Shown: positions 34,001 to 49,000 of the stretch, piece after piece
How the letters are laid out: every line of letters starts with the position of its first letter
Numbering within the stretch: the stretch's first letter is position 1
Assembly (NCBI GenBank): GCA_023548195.1
Contig: JAJHZJ010000699.1
Coordinates: 3,257,175-3,321,174 of the forward strand
DNA length: 64,000 bases
Origin: Bettongia penicillata ogilbyi
Lineage: Eukaryota; Chordata; Mammalia; Diprotodontia; Potoroidae
Direction of reading: 5' to 3'
Program-made: the position numbers and the translations under genes
The notes under the pieces: model-generated
Database searches by the model: none
What the model was told of the DNA's origin: nothing
The model's input: the letters and a program-made list of their open reading frames with translations, nothing else

Positions 34001-37000
34001 TTGGAAGAGAGTTTTTAAAGTGGCATTTTGCCTTACTAATATTATTTTTTCGTAATCTATAAATAAACATGAATGGGGTCTTGTATTCACTACATTTTTA
34101 ATTAGTTATAAAATAGTAAAAAATGTGGCCCATTGTTAAATATTTCTTGTGAAGCCTGCTTATTCCTTCCTATCCTCATCAAGGATGCCCTTCATTTGAG
34201 CAAAAGTGTCTTTCATAAACATTTTATAATGATAGGAGAGAAATAATTATTGATACTTTCCTGGACACCTTTTCTTTATTAATAATAAAGTCTGAAATTT
34301 TTCTAACACCTTTGATCATTCCCCTCCTTCAGCTCTTTGGCTTATTGATTCCGGAAAGCCCACACAATTGTTTTGTTTCCAGTATGTTTCTCTTTTATAT
34401 ACACTTTGTCAATTCTGCTGCATTTCTGTCTCATTTATAAAGACATCTAGGACTGTAGTATTAGAATACTGGCTCTACTTTGCTTGATGTGTTAAAGTGA
34501 TCTTTGCTGATTATTTCCATTTTTCTCCCATTTGTTAACCTTCCTTTTAGTTTCTTCCTCACATGTCCTTGAGATAACTTTGCATCATTGAGTTTTTTGC
34601 CTAGCTTTCTTTACCCTGGTTTTAACTTTGCTTTCTCTCAGTTTATGAGATGATATTGCTCGTAGTCATTTGTCATCCTTCATAAAATTTCACAAATGAG
34701 TTTCTGTTCTAAATTGGTGTAGTCTTTGACTGTCATTTCTCTCGAGTAAGTCAAGAGTTTCATGACTAAGCAATGTTCTAGACTCTTACAGGGTTTATTA
34801 CAGCTAGTGTTTACATTGGTTAAACATTTTAACAGTATTTTTTAAATTATGTTGATATCCTTTCCCTTGTCTGCTTCCGATTTTTCATTATCACCTTCTA
34901 ATTTAAATCGTTCAAGATGGAGTTGTTTTTATTATATGCCATGCCTTTTTCTCATTTTTTTCAAGCTTTTTGTTAGTTATCACTTTTTCTTTGGCAAGCC
35001 TAGTGCCTGACTTTACACACGTAGCTGATTTAGGTATGAATTCGACATCCATAAGGAGCTTTTATCTACTTATTAAAATATAATTGATTTCCTTTTTATG
35101 ATATTAGTTAGTGTTTGCTATGTCCAGTCCCTACCATTATTTTACTTGATGGAAGTGTTTACATGTAAAGACTTGAGGTTTCTGTATCATCTGTAAGTCT
35201 TTCACCCTCTCATACCTTCTTGGAATATACTTTACCATTTATCTCCCATAATCTTCACTTTTTCCAACCATTGCATTGAACTCAATAAGTATCAGTCCTT
35301 GTTGATTTTATTTGGAAGATATTATCAAGTTCTTCATAGAATTCTCTACCCCTTAATCTTTTGGAAAAAATATTGATATATAAGTTACAATTATTTTCAT
35401 GGCGTTCTTTTTGCATGAGTATTAGAATATAATATAAGAATAGAATATATTATATTATAATATAATATAAGAATAGAATATAATAGAATATAAGAATATA
35501 CGCTATAAAATAATGTTTCTTATTGCCTTTGGGCATACAGAAAAATCAACTCAATCTTTTTTTCAAGAAGAAACTAAACTATCCCTTTATTTAGCTGCAA
35601 CTTTCTTCTTCTGGTCTTTTATAGCAAAGATTGTTTTGATTCAGCTTTTCTAACATTGTTCATTCAGTGGTCATTGACAAGAATTTCTCATTTAGAATAC
35701 CAGCAGCTAAGTTAATGTTGATAGATGGTCTAAAACTTGTGATTCTTTGTATTTTCTGCTATTCTGCCACTGTCAGTACAGATGCAGAAGGAGGTAGTCA
35801 TGAAACTATTGACTTTTACATTTTTGTTTCAGTGGCTGCTATGGCCAAAAACCTAATTACTAAGCTGCCGGCTTTCCACTAATAAACTTCTCTGTATTTA
35901 GTTACATTGGCTCCTGAATAACAGACTCAGTCTTTTTCTGGGGCCATACTTGAAGCATTTCCAGTGTGATAGAACTTTCTGGAACTTAAGTTCTATGGTA
36001 GAGTCTTTGAGAACCCACCATCACCACAAAGGAAGACGTTGCGGAAGTTAAAATTGATAAAGATTTCTAAAAGCACTTAATTGCTTTATGGCACGAAATG
36101 CCTTTTTTTTTTTCTTTTAGAGAGCATTTAAGTTTCCATTTCCCTCTAGGGTAATTACTTCGAATCAGTTATTGAGGATTACAGTTCAGGGAGGAAAAAT
36201 ACTTCCTGGCTTTGTATTATAGGTTAGACAGTTATTGTTAGGATGAAGGAGTAAAGTTTAATGATATATTGAATGTGGAGAAAGGAAAAAAAACATTTTT
36301 GACATTTCACTTTGTATTGTAGCCAATGTATAATTTACTTTGATCAGGAGAAATGTTCAGTTGCCCATTTGCTGCACCCTTTGGTAGCATGTAGTAATGG
36401 ACATTTCAGATAGTAGAAATAGAAGAGATCCTGGGACATCATTTAATTCCAACTACTTACCTTCATCTTGGACGACCCAAAAAGATGTGATAGAGATCAC
36501 AGAATGATGACATTTAAGAAAATATCTCATCACACCCACTCATTTTATAGATTAAGAAACAAGCCCAGAGGGTCTATGGCTACATTTATTAAGTTTATAG
36601 AATTACTTATGAAATGCTTTGTCTTATTTAAAGGTTTTTCAGAAAAGGACATTCTATAAATCCATATGTATCTATTTCATTTAATGAATTGTAACTTTTA
36701 TTGCAAGCTTTTGTTTAGTTTCAAATGACTTATAAGTTATGAATGAGTTTTCTTCATTCTAGGTTTCGTTAGAGCACGAGGTGGTGGTGACATTCGGGAT
36801 GTTAACACAAACTCTGAAAATTGGGCTGTAGTTAAAGCTGCATTGGTGGCAGGCATGTATCCTAATTTAGTTCATGTGGACAGAGAGAATGTAGTATTGA
36901 CAGGCCCAAAGGAGAAAAAAGTACGGTTTCATCCAACTTCTGTTCTCAGTCAACCTCAGTATAAAAAGGTAAATGATATTCTTAGTTTCACTTTTAGAAT

Positions 37001-40000
37001 GTAGAATATTTGAATAGAATAAAATTTAGCTCAAGAATATGAAAATGCCAAGAATTGGTTTACTTGCCTTCTTTTGGAATTGAAACATTTAAATATATAA
37101 AATTAAACACCAGGCAAAAGCAAATTTGATGGAGACATAGGGATAAGAGAACTAGAGTGATTGTTTTAAAATTTTAAAAAATATCATTTAAAACTCATGA
37201 AATACTATGTCTCAGAATTTTGATAATAGAGTATGTGTTGGTATACTTATGTATTTCATGAGAAGACATCCACATTTTGAAATATTTTAAGTAAGCTGAG
37301 TAAAAGTTAAAATATTTTATAATTTTTAAAATTTTTATTTTTAATTTATGGAATAAAACAAGCATTTCCATAACATCGTACGATAAAAAAGGTGATTATA
37401 CATGAAACGGCAAATCTACTATGCGCAACTTCCTATTCCTTTCAAATAAACAGCAAAGTTATCATGTAAATTTCTTTTAGTTTGCTTTTCTCCCTTCCCC
37501 CACCACCACCCTGGAGATAGCTACCATTACCATTATCAAATACATACAAATATATGTAGAATTATTCTATATATACTTCTTTTTATCATTTCTTTCTCTT
37601 GATGCAGATAAGGTCTTCCTTTATATGTCCTTTAGAGTTATTTGGGTACTCATTAATAGACAAAATAATTTATTCACTCTAAGTCCTTCTTATACAATGT
37701 TGCTGTTACTATATGCAGTGTTTTCTTTTTTCTGCTCATTTCACTCTTCATTATTTCATGCAAGTCTTTCCATGTTTTTCTCAAATCATTGAGTTCATCA
37801 TTTCTTATAGCACAATAGTATTCCATCACCATCATATATTACAACTTGTGCGGCCATTCCCCAATTGATGGGAATCCTTGCAATTTCAGGTCCTTTGCCA
37901 CCACAAATAGAGCTGCTATAAACATTTCCATAATTGATAAATGGTCAAAGGATATGAATAGGCAGTTTTCCAGTGAAGAAATCAAAATAATTTATATAAA
38001 AATGTTCCAAATCATATTGATTAGAGAAATGCTGATTAAAACAACCTTGAGATATCATTTTATACCTACCAGATTGGCTAATATGATAGAAGGAAAAAAT
38101 GACAGATGTTGGAGAGGATATGGAAAAATTGGGACACATTCATTGTTGGCAGAATTGTGAAAGATTGAACTCTTTTGGAGAGCAATCTGGAATTATGCCC
38201 AAAGAATTAAACTACTCTGTACTTTTGATCTAGCAATGCCATTTCTTGGTCTGTTTCCAAAGATTTTTTGTAATTGCATGTTTTAATTTTTATAATTTTA
38301 TGTAATGTAGTTTTATTTTTAACAGATTCCTCCAGCCAACGGCCAAGCAGCAGCACTTCAAGCCCTCCCTACAGATTGGCTTATATATGATGAAATGACC
38401 AGAGCACATAGAATAGCCAACATCCGATGTTGTTCAGCTGTGACTCCTGTCACTGTTTCAGTATTTTGTGGACCAGCTAGATTGGCAAGTAATGCTCTTC
38501 AGGAGCCTTCATCATTTAGAGGTAAATGCTGAGTAAAATTCAGTAGTTTTAATTAAAAGTTCTTATTAAAACAAGAATATTGTGAAGTAAAAAATCAAGC
38601 ACAGTAGCTGTCATGTGTAAAGTAAAGTGTAAATAAAGGTCTGCTCCCTTTATGTTTCCGCATGAGGTGAACATATTCCCAGTTAGTAGGTCATGCTGTA
38701 CTAGAAAGACTTTGAGTATGATCTCAGCAACAGAATAAGTCACCTCTCTGAGGACCTGCCTAGCTAAATAACATCACTAGCAAGTCATCTGCTTGATAAA
38801 GTCATGGCACAGGGCAGTGAATAAAGAAAAATACAAACTGACCCCTCCTCCTTCAGTTCCTGTAGAGCCATTGGCAAGACTCTGGAAAAGTGAGCAGAGG
38901 ATGTTAAGAATTGCACAGCTTTTAGACCATCTCTCCTTTTTAACTTAGCTCTAAATAGGAAGTCTTTGTCAGGTGACAAAGGAGTGCTGTACTTCTTGGA
39001 GGAACTGAGTCATCACTGACAACATTTCACTGTAAATCATAAAAAAAGAAGAAAAGTGCCACATGAAGGTGTGAATGAAGGAGTTTGATGGGGAGTGACT
39101 TTTATTAGGAAGGCAACAAGAAACATCACTTCATGGGACATTTTTATTTCATACTGTTGTGATTATGAGTATTCATAAAAGGACCACCATGGAAACAAGT
39201 TTAACTTCTACACCAGTATATGTTTCTGAGGACAAAGTCATACAATAGTTCTTTGAAGAATTTGCTGACTCTCCAGATCAGACTTGTATTTTGATACCCA
39301 TTGACTTCAGTACAAAGCTGGAAATAGAGACAATGTGAGAGTAGGGGAAAATATATTGGGAGGTATGGATCTGGAATAAGTTCTAAGAGAGACTGAAACT
39401 TGTGGTTTTCAGAGTTAACTTGTGACTCCACATCATAACTACTTTCTTCAAAAAAAAATTTGGAAAGCTGGGGACATGGTGAGCCCTAAATGGCATCAAA
39501 CCAAAGAAATGAAATGATTATGTCAATAGGTAGAAAATTTGAACAGATTCATTGCTTATGTGGGAGTAAATTAGCTATCTGCTTACTCAAACCACTAATT
39601 CATTAGAGCAAAGATTAAAATGAATACAGAGTTAAAAGAAAAGCAAGAAAATTGTGGTATGTGTTAAAATAACTTTAACCTAATCTTTTTGAAGAAGTTT
39701 TCAACGTTAAAAGTGGGAAATAGATGGACAAAAATACAGGAGAGCAATTCTAACCCTAACCTAAAAATTGCTTTGGTTGGGTAACACTTGACTTAACTTG
39801 CCAAGTAAAAAGAGAGCAATTCAAGAACAATTGCACCAGCTAGAAATACAAAATCTTATGGAGATTAATAGTGGTAGCCAATATTGCTTTATAAAATAGA
39901 AGCTGAAGAGTTAAACCTATTTTGAAAAAGCTTGGTAAAGATTAAATTAAGTAGAGTCATCCTGAGAGCATTTAGGAATAAAACTGGAACAATGTAATAA

Positions 40001-43000
40001 AAGGTGGAGAAAAAAAAATTATAATAAACTGTTTTCACCATATAGAACATTGGAGCTGCCATGCTTTGACTAATGTTACAGTCCTGGATATGTTTATGAA
40101 GTAGATAGAAGTGCCATTAAAGAGCCAGTTTAGAAATTGGTTTTTCAGCTGTTGAATCATGACTGACTCTTCATGACCTTGTGGACAGCATTGTCTATGG
40201 AGTTTTCTTGGCAACGATACAGGAGTGGTTTGCCATTTCCTTCTCCAGTGGATTAAGGCAAAGATAAAGTGACTTGCCCAGGGTCACACAGCTATTAACT
40301 GAGTGAGGCAGGATTTTAAGTCAAGCCTCCCTGATTGCAGGCCCAGTGCTATAGCCACTGAGCCATCTAGCTGCCCCAAGTTTAGAAATACCAGTGAGAT
40401 TAGATCACATGTGCATTGACAGTGTCCGTGCTGGAGGTGATGCTATTATGAAAGTATTGCATGAATAAGATTCGCAGCTTATTTGAAGAGAGGGTACTGA
40501 AGTCATGGAAAAATCTTAAACTTTATAAAAAGCAAAAGAAGAAAAAGAAAGCTCAAAGCAGTAACTGTTAGCTTATATGCCTGCTTTCCAAACTGTATAG
40601 CAGTTTTATGAGAATTACCTATACTCACATCAGGGGAATCCTGGATTGATAATATAGGGAGGGAATGAACCTGCTTTCTTAAACAGTGTTCTGCAATAGC
40701 TCATATATAGTATATCAAATTTCACTCTGTTTAGTTTGTGAACTATTAAATAAAAAAAGAATCGTTTGAGTAAGTAGCACACAAACTTAAAGACTGCCTT
40801 TTGTACAAGGTCTTTCTTAATACATCAAAATTGTTCACAATGCTTTGAAAGATATACCAACAGATAATATTTTTATAACACTTTTAAGATTTATAAAACA
40901 TTTTTGGGTGAGAATGAAATAGTATAGGAGTCCTATCAACAATTTCTTAAGATCTTCCAAATCAAATCCATCCACACTGATACTTGGTGATTTCAGTGGA
41001 AAGGTAGAAAAAGGTGAAGATGGAGAGAGATATATGGGAAAGTATGATTTAGGAGAAAGAAGTGAAATTGACCAAATACTTGGAAATTGTACAGAAGCCT
41101 TACATCTCTATATCACAGACTCTTTCATCAAAAAAAGAATTGGTAAACACTGGACAAAGTGAGCATGAAGTGACTTCACAGAGAGTGAAATTGTCTATGT
41201 TTTAACAGCCTAGACAAGAAATGTTACACAGGATTTATTGTATAGTCAATTATAGTGAGATCAATATTTATTATAACAAGAAGAAAGAAGTAATAAGAAA
41301 AAGATATGGTGAACAATTAGAATGATTGAACTGAATTATTTTAAAAAGCTACTTAAAACCAAAATGTAATGTGGAAAATGAAATGACATCATCGCCAGCT
41401 ATAATAATTTCATTCAGAAGTTTAACCAACATATATATTAATTCATACAACAAGGAGACCAGATTCTAGAAAGTGCTTTAGCAAATAATTGATTTACTGG
41501 CCAAATAGAAATAGCTGACAAAGGCAGCACTGATGTATTACTATATATAATTATAATAAGGATATAAATTAGTCTTAAACCTTAGGAAGAAAAATGATGA
41601 AGGGTTATGAGCACTGTTACTTCATAGAGCAGACTGAAGCAGTGGAGAATTAAACTGCTTTAAATAAAGTTGCGTTTAAAGATGCAACTAGAAAAAAGTC
41701 TATAAACAGAAGAAAAATTAAAAAAAAAACTTTTAATGCAGGTCAGCAATGGTAGTGAAACCACCACACTTGAATTCTAATATCACAGTTTTCTGAGGTA
41801 CTTACAGAGGAAAAGGACAAAGATGGAAAAAGCAACCAGATTAAATCGAATATACAGTTATCCCTTCCACATCACAGCTCTCCCCATCATGGTTTCAATA
41901 TCACAGTTCAGCATGAGAAATTAAATGGAAATTTTGTGGGAATTTTTGCAGAAGCCACAAATGACTTATGAAGGTCAGCAGATGACACAGAGCCTATGAC
42001 CAAATACTTAACCCAAATTTTACAATAAAGTATTATAAACACCCCATAACAGAAAAAATTCAAACATCTCTTGGCCTCCACAAAAGGTCAAAGACTTTTA
42101 CATCGATTTTCCAGATCACAGGGGCACTATGGACCTAACCCCAGTGATGTAGAAAAAGGACTAACTGTACATGGAAGAAACCTATTTTTGAGGCATTACA
42201 ATTGAAAGGATATTGAGGGACCAAATACAAGTTATTTCAAGAAGGAGAAGATAACAAAGGTATGGGAAAAAAATCTCTTACTTTTTTGATGTTAAAAAAA
42301 AATGTATGCCTACTTTTCTATCTGTTCAAAATGTTAGGGGAATTGAGGGCATCCTTGATGAGGGTACAAATAAAGAACAACAAACTTTCACAAGTGATTT
42401 CTCACAGTGAACTATAAAAAGTATGCAGAATGACATCCTGTTATGCTCACTATTTGTTGCTTATGAAAAGTTTTCAGCTTAATATTATTGGGGAGGAAAT
42501 GCCATATACCTGATGACTAAAAGGGAAAGAATGACTACAAAGAAAACAGAAGTGAATGCTGCAAAATTATAAAAAGCAAACATGACCCCAAAGAAGGATA
42601 TAAGAAGGGACAAAACTCCACTCTACCCTTTGCAGAGATGGATGGTTCATGATTGTAATACATCATGTGTATTTTTAGACTTTTTCAATTAATCGGTTTT
42701 GAAGAATTGATGATATAATTGATATGTGTATTGGTGATATATCAAAATAAAATAACAATATAATTTTATGATATATAAAATAAATGTATCATAATATATC
42801 AAAAAATCATATATAGATATAAATAAATGATGATAAAAGGCAAAAAGCTTTAATAAAAATTTATTTTTAAAAAATGCTGCCTTACAGGGTTTTTTGCAGC
42901 AAGGTGAATCTTATCTCCTATCTCCTGAATGTGAAGATCATTCAAGATTTCTTGGAAGATGTAATAGCAGAAATGACTTGCTGATAATTAAGTTCAGGCA

Positions 43001-46000
43001 TGGTATAATATAGGGAGATACATACTTATCCTAAGTATTTACTGTGATGGAGGATATCCAGCACAGAAGTACAAGTTGAAGAAGGATTCCCCATGGTAAA
43101 GTTCCCCAAATGTTCCTCTTTAGAGGATGATATTATATTAGTTGCATCCCCAGGTCATATAGATCTGCCTGGAAGAGATTTCTAATCCCTTAAGAGTTTG
43201 ACTTGTCCATCATCATAAAAAAAACAAAGAAAAATGCTACTGTCTTGACTTCATTGTGCATCAGCTGAAAAATTTCAGTATAGATACCCGGTGGAGTATA
43301 TACAGCATTTTATATATATTTGAATTAGCTTATGCATATAGACTGTGCATTGAACCCAGAGTTAAAAGTAAAGACAGCAGTGGACTGGATTGCTTTTAGG
43401 ACTTTGCAGAGCATTTTTGCTAATCCAAAGCTTCCCATAGCAGCAAAGGCCCATCTTTTCAACACAAACATTTTACCAATGTTGCTTGTGTGGCAGGATA
43501 CCTGGAACACCACTTCCTTGAACCAAAGATGAATGCAGAGAATATAGTGAAAAGGTACATAATAGATGTGAGCAAACATCTATAACCAAAGAGGGATTCT
43601 GAAGAACAGGTAGAACAAGATTTCATTATTCAGTATTAGAAATGTGACCAGAGTGCTCCACAGGCTCTTTTGCAGTGCCTGAAGAAAGTGAGAAAGGCAG
43701 ACCTCAATCAAGTACATTAGATGGATCTGGAGAACTTTGGGGAGGACATAAATGAAAGTTGGCCTGTATGGATTCTGATCTGCACCATTGAAAGGAATGC
43801 CTAAATTTATGAAATCACAACACATTTTGATGATTAGTGTATTGAGATTTCTAGGCTTGACCTGATTCAAGTAGGACCAGTGGTTCATATTTGGTATTGC
43901 AACAAAATGGAACAGTCATAGACCACTTAGCAAGCTTAATTTTACTTAACAATAGCATGGAAAAGATATTTAACAAGGATTTACCATCTATTGGGTGACC
44001 CTGGGCTAGGTCACTTAACCCCATTTGTCTCATTTTCCTCATCTATAAAATGAGTTTGAGAATTAGGTGGCAAACCACTCCATTGTCTTTGCCAAGAAAA
44101 CCACAGATGGGTTCAAGAGTCGGACATGCCCGTTCTGACACAGCAGCCACAACAGCATCATATGAAGGATATTAAACAGGGATACAGCATTTATTTAGCT
44201 GTATATAGCGCTCCTGCCTTCTTATTTTGCCTTGGTGGTAAACTTCTCCGTATTCACTAGGCTTTTGTATTTATGTTAATGCATTTAGTCTTCACCTCCA
44301 ATGCCAGTTAAATGCAGAATGAAGAGTCATTAACTTCATGGCAGAAGCTGACCTGTTTGGCGTGAGGTTGCTTGTGCCAATCATTTGATCATTAGTGTTA
44401 GATTTGCCACTGTCATGGAGAGTTGTAATGCACAATCAGATTTGAAGTGGCTTCCCTAGAGGTGATGAGGACGTCCATGCACTCTTAGGTGCAGATGAAA
44501 GTGTGTTGATTGTGTCAAGCCTGAAGACGCTGTAGAGCTGCCTGAAAAGCAACCATAACCGCTCAAAAGAGTCTGGTCTTCCCATCCACACAGGAAAACC
44601 ACATGGTTGAGGAATGTCTGTTGCCCAGATTATGACGTGTATTTGGATGGAAATAGTGCTTGTTCATCAGAGTGTGCTAGGAAATTGCAAAGTTCTTTTA
44701 GTGACCTCAAATTTCTCACAGATACAAAGACCCGTCTCTTTGAAACCAGTGTTACACTTGTGGGACATGGAATACTACAGTCTTTCAAGAATTAAAGATG
44801 AGTATCACACAAAGGGCAATGGAAAAGAATATGGTGTGTGTAAACAGGCTATAATACAAGAAGACAACGGTGAAGAACAAGAGTACCATGTTCTCAGAGA
44901 CTGAATGACTCCAAAAAGAAAATGGATTTCTTATCTGGAATGCATGAGTAATAACTGGTGGATACCTCAGGTGCTCCTGGTGTCTTAGTTAGAAGGGAAC
45001 GAGGAAGGCCATGTTAGGTAGACTATCTGCTATGACAGATTTGTAAGAAAACAAAGACGAGTCACATTGAATAGGTAGGTAGGCATGAGTAATATGTAAT
45101 CTTCATTGTTGGAGGGAACATATGTGAACGCACACTGTATTTGTGTGGTGAATACAGATTATAAACTTTAGCAAGATTTCTATAGTTCCAAAATATCTTA
45201 AGATTTATATGTTCATTCTTGACTTGACCAATATTGGTCATTCTTGACCAATAATAACTGAATTTATGTCGTGTTTTAAGTTTTTCAAAATGCTTTACAT
45301 ACAAATACCTACTTTGACTACTTGAGCTTTCCTGAAGGATGCTTGCTTTTCTTCTATCACCTCCCTTTCAATTCCTCCTTGCTGTGACAGGGAAAGCTGG
45401 AAGAGAGCTATCCACGTAAATATTTAAGTCAGGAAGATTCATGTAAGCATGGGAATATTCCTTAGAAACATCTCTAAAGATATTTTTTCCTGCCCTGAAA
45501 TATATGCTAAAATTGGTGTATTTTTTTCTTCCTTAATATTTTGTTTGAAAAGTGGATGGTGTTCCTAATGACAGCAGTGACAGTGAAATGGAAGACAGAA
45601 CTACTGCCAATTTGGCTGCATTGAAACTGGATGAATGGCTAAATTTCAAAATGGACCCAGAGGTAGTTTTCGTTTAATAGATTATATAAGCATATTTGGT
45701 AACTTTGTGTTTATGTGATTTTTTTCCAACTAATTCTGCCCCTTGAATATTAGGGGAGAAACCTTTTCTGTTATTCTTATGGTAGACTTTATCTTGAGAT
45801 GAATTTTTTGCTCAGTTCAAGGATGGATAGAAAAATCAAGCTCTTGGCCATAAAGATGACAGTGTTAAGAGATAAGTTAGATAATATTTCAGTGAACCCG
45901 GGAGAATTTCTGAGAAAAAATTCTTCACAGAACTTATAATAGTAAAGAGAGAGGAGGAGAGAGACAGAGAGAATGATGTATAAGCATGGAATTTAAAGTC

Positions 46001-49000
46001 AGAAAATCTAGGATTTGAACCCCCTCTGTCATTTACTACATTTTTCATATCACCTCTCTAGGCATCAGTTTCCTAATATTTGTAAAATTAAGAAGTTGAA
46101 TTAGATGATTTCCGAGATCCCTTCTATCTTTAAATTCTGTGATCCTAAGAACTTCTTCCTACATAGGTACCTGAGAGAGAGAAAAAAAGGAGAAAGATAG
46201 GGAAGCCTAGAAGAAAGACAAGGAGAAGGGGAGGAAAAAAGAAACAGTAGTTTTTCTCTCAAACTATGTATGTTGAATTAACTTGCCTTCTCAGTGAGCG
46301 TGGCAGGGAGGGAGGAAGGGAGAGAATTTGGAACTCTATAGTTTTAAAAACGAATGTTAAAAATTGTTTTTACATATAATTGGGAAAAATAAAATACTAC
46401 ATAATTTTTTTTAAAAAATTAAGTCAGAAAAAAAGAATCCAACCCTGCTCCCCCCAAAAATAAAATTATGAGGAAAGCATAAAGCACAAGTTTTGTTCAA
46501 TAAAAATTGCAAAATATCCTAAATCATGGAATAAGCAAACAGTTTATACATCTTCTGCTTCAGTATGAATTCTAATTGAATAAAAATTAATTACAGGCTG
46601 CTAGTTTGTTGCTACAACTCAGACAGAAATGGCATAGCTTATTTTTACGCCGTATGAGAGCTCCTTCTAAGCCTTGGTCTCAAGTTGATGAAGCCACCAT
46701 AAGAGCGATTATAGCTGTCCTAAGCACAGAAGAGCAGTGTGCAGGACTGCAGCAGCCGTCAGGGATCGGCCAGCGCCCAAGGCCCATGTCTTCAGAGGAG
46801 CTTCCTTTGGCGTCTTCTTGGAGGTCAAATAATAGCAGGAAGAGTTCGGCAGACACTGAATTCTCTGATGATTCTTCCAATGCGGAAAGGTAAACGTCTG
46901 AGATTCTTGTGAGGATTAGTGTGGACGTCCAGTTCTGGGAACAGCATTAGCCCGGGTGGTTAGAACACGAGGTCTTAGAGGAGAGTCATTCTGGACTGTG
47001 GAGGGATAAAAGTATCGTCATAAAGAGTTTGTATTTTATGTGCAATGTTGAGCTTGTCGGAACACTTCTCATGCGGAATCTCCCACGTCTTTGAAATCAT
47101 AGGACCAAATTTATAGAGTAAATTCTCTTCCTTTGGGCAGCCTGTGAAGTGATTCTTGAACATGGTTTGATACTTAGTGAGTTTGGAGAACCATAGGATT
47201 TCATTCAAGACAAAGGGGCTCAGGTCTCCAGGTCTACTCAAACTGCCCAGACTAGCAGGGCCATGCGTACTGGAAAGGCTGCTAAGTGTTTGAAAAACGT
47301 CACATGGAAGGATGTTCCTTTCAGTCACTAATATCATAAATTTAGCAAATAGGGGCAGGGTGAGTGTGGGGTAAACACAAACTTCTTGGCCCCTGAAATT
47401 TTCTGAGTTCCTTTTACACGGCTTTAGATGTGACATTTCTGGGTTTTAAACATGTCAGATCAACAAAGTTTCCATAATGTGCAGGCCTCCTTATAGGACT
47501 CATAGCCAAACTAACATCTTTGCCTTCTCTCACACTGAGATAGACGGTTCTTGCTTGAAAGAAACAAATAAAAACAAGATTGTTTTTAAGCCAGAAGAGT
47601 AGTTTTTTCAAAGTAAGTTGAAATGTAATAAAAGAAAAAATTATGACATGATTAAATTAATAATAAGCATTAAGTGCCTGCTATGTAATATTGATATGCA
47701 AATAAAATGAAATTCAAAATTTGTAGTTGACCTAGTCAGCAGGATAGTGTGATTTTTTTCTGGAATAGAACCAGAGAATGTTGAGGGGAATGCAGGGTAA
47801 GAATTATTTGAATTTGAAATGTGGTAGGATCACAGGGCAAGGGTAGAAGATACTTCATAGCTGAAGCGGTCAACTGAAGAACTAGCTGCAAAAAGAGAAA
47901 AGTGAGGCCAGATAGCTGGACTGGCAGAATAGAGAAAGTGGGAAGAATGCTGCTGGTAGCTATGAAAAGGAGGAGTAGAGGAGAAGTGAAACAGGAAGAG
48001 ATGGAAAAATACGATATTATAATTATGGAGGGTAATGCCAAAATTCTAATTATGGGTGATGAATGTTCTCTGAAGCGTTAGAGTCAGGGAGCAAGAGATG
48101 CACATGTTCTAACCTTCAGTACCTGTTGGTGGGAATATCTACTATGATGATAAAAGGTAGCATTGATACGGTGTTTAAATCAATAAACATTTGAGTGCAT
48201 GTTATATGCCCTGTACTGTACTAAGTGTTGGGGATACAGATACAAAAAAGATACTCCCTGCCTTCTTCCTTTCCATATATTGTAAGTGGATAACTAGGAG
48301 TAGTGTTGAAGATATCTGGACTCCTAGGGACCAGATTAGACTCAGACTGGACACCAGCTCAGTCATCATTGTGACTTACGAGAGGATAAAACTCACTCAA
48401 AAGATGTCCTGCTCACAGGGCAAGCACTTGGCTCCATGCAAGGACCAGTGTCCAAGTCCTGGTGAGAGGACTTTTAGGCTTTGCCTCAGGTTAAAAAAGA
48501 TAAATGTATTGCTATTTTTCTTTTGACAGTAAAGATATTTGGCAACACACCCAAACGATGCTTTCTACATCTCTGAAGAGTTTATTGATTGTTAAATGAA
48601 ATCCTTTAAGTTGGATAATAATATTATCCCAATCTTTATGGTTCCAAGAGTCCTGGCACACACCCCAGCACCTAACACAGTGCCTGACAAAGTAATAAGC
48701 ACTTAATAAATGCTCAATTAAAGTGATAGATGAGTTGCTATTAACAAGGTTAAAATTATTGAGAATTTTGTTTCAAAGTTATTACTGATATGTACTCAGG
48801 AATCAGTGGGCTATGAGTAGCTTACAGAGCTCTGTTACAAATTTCCTATGGTTTGTACTACTTAGAAGTAAAACCACATTCTTCTGAAGTTTCTGTTGTT
48901 TTCAAGGGTATCTGATTTTATTTCAGTAATCCAGTATTGAAATTACAAAGGCGTGGATAACCACTAAGGTTACCCCATTGAGTAATTATCAGAATGTATA

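Noticed and set aside
37846..38160. 104-codon frame in intron W10-W11
   Set aside because: It spans the inversion junction of a twin-primed L1, so it is a fusion of two L1 segments in opposite orientation.
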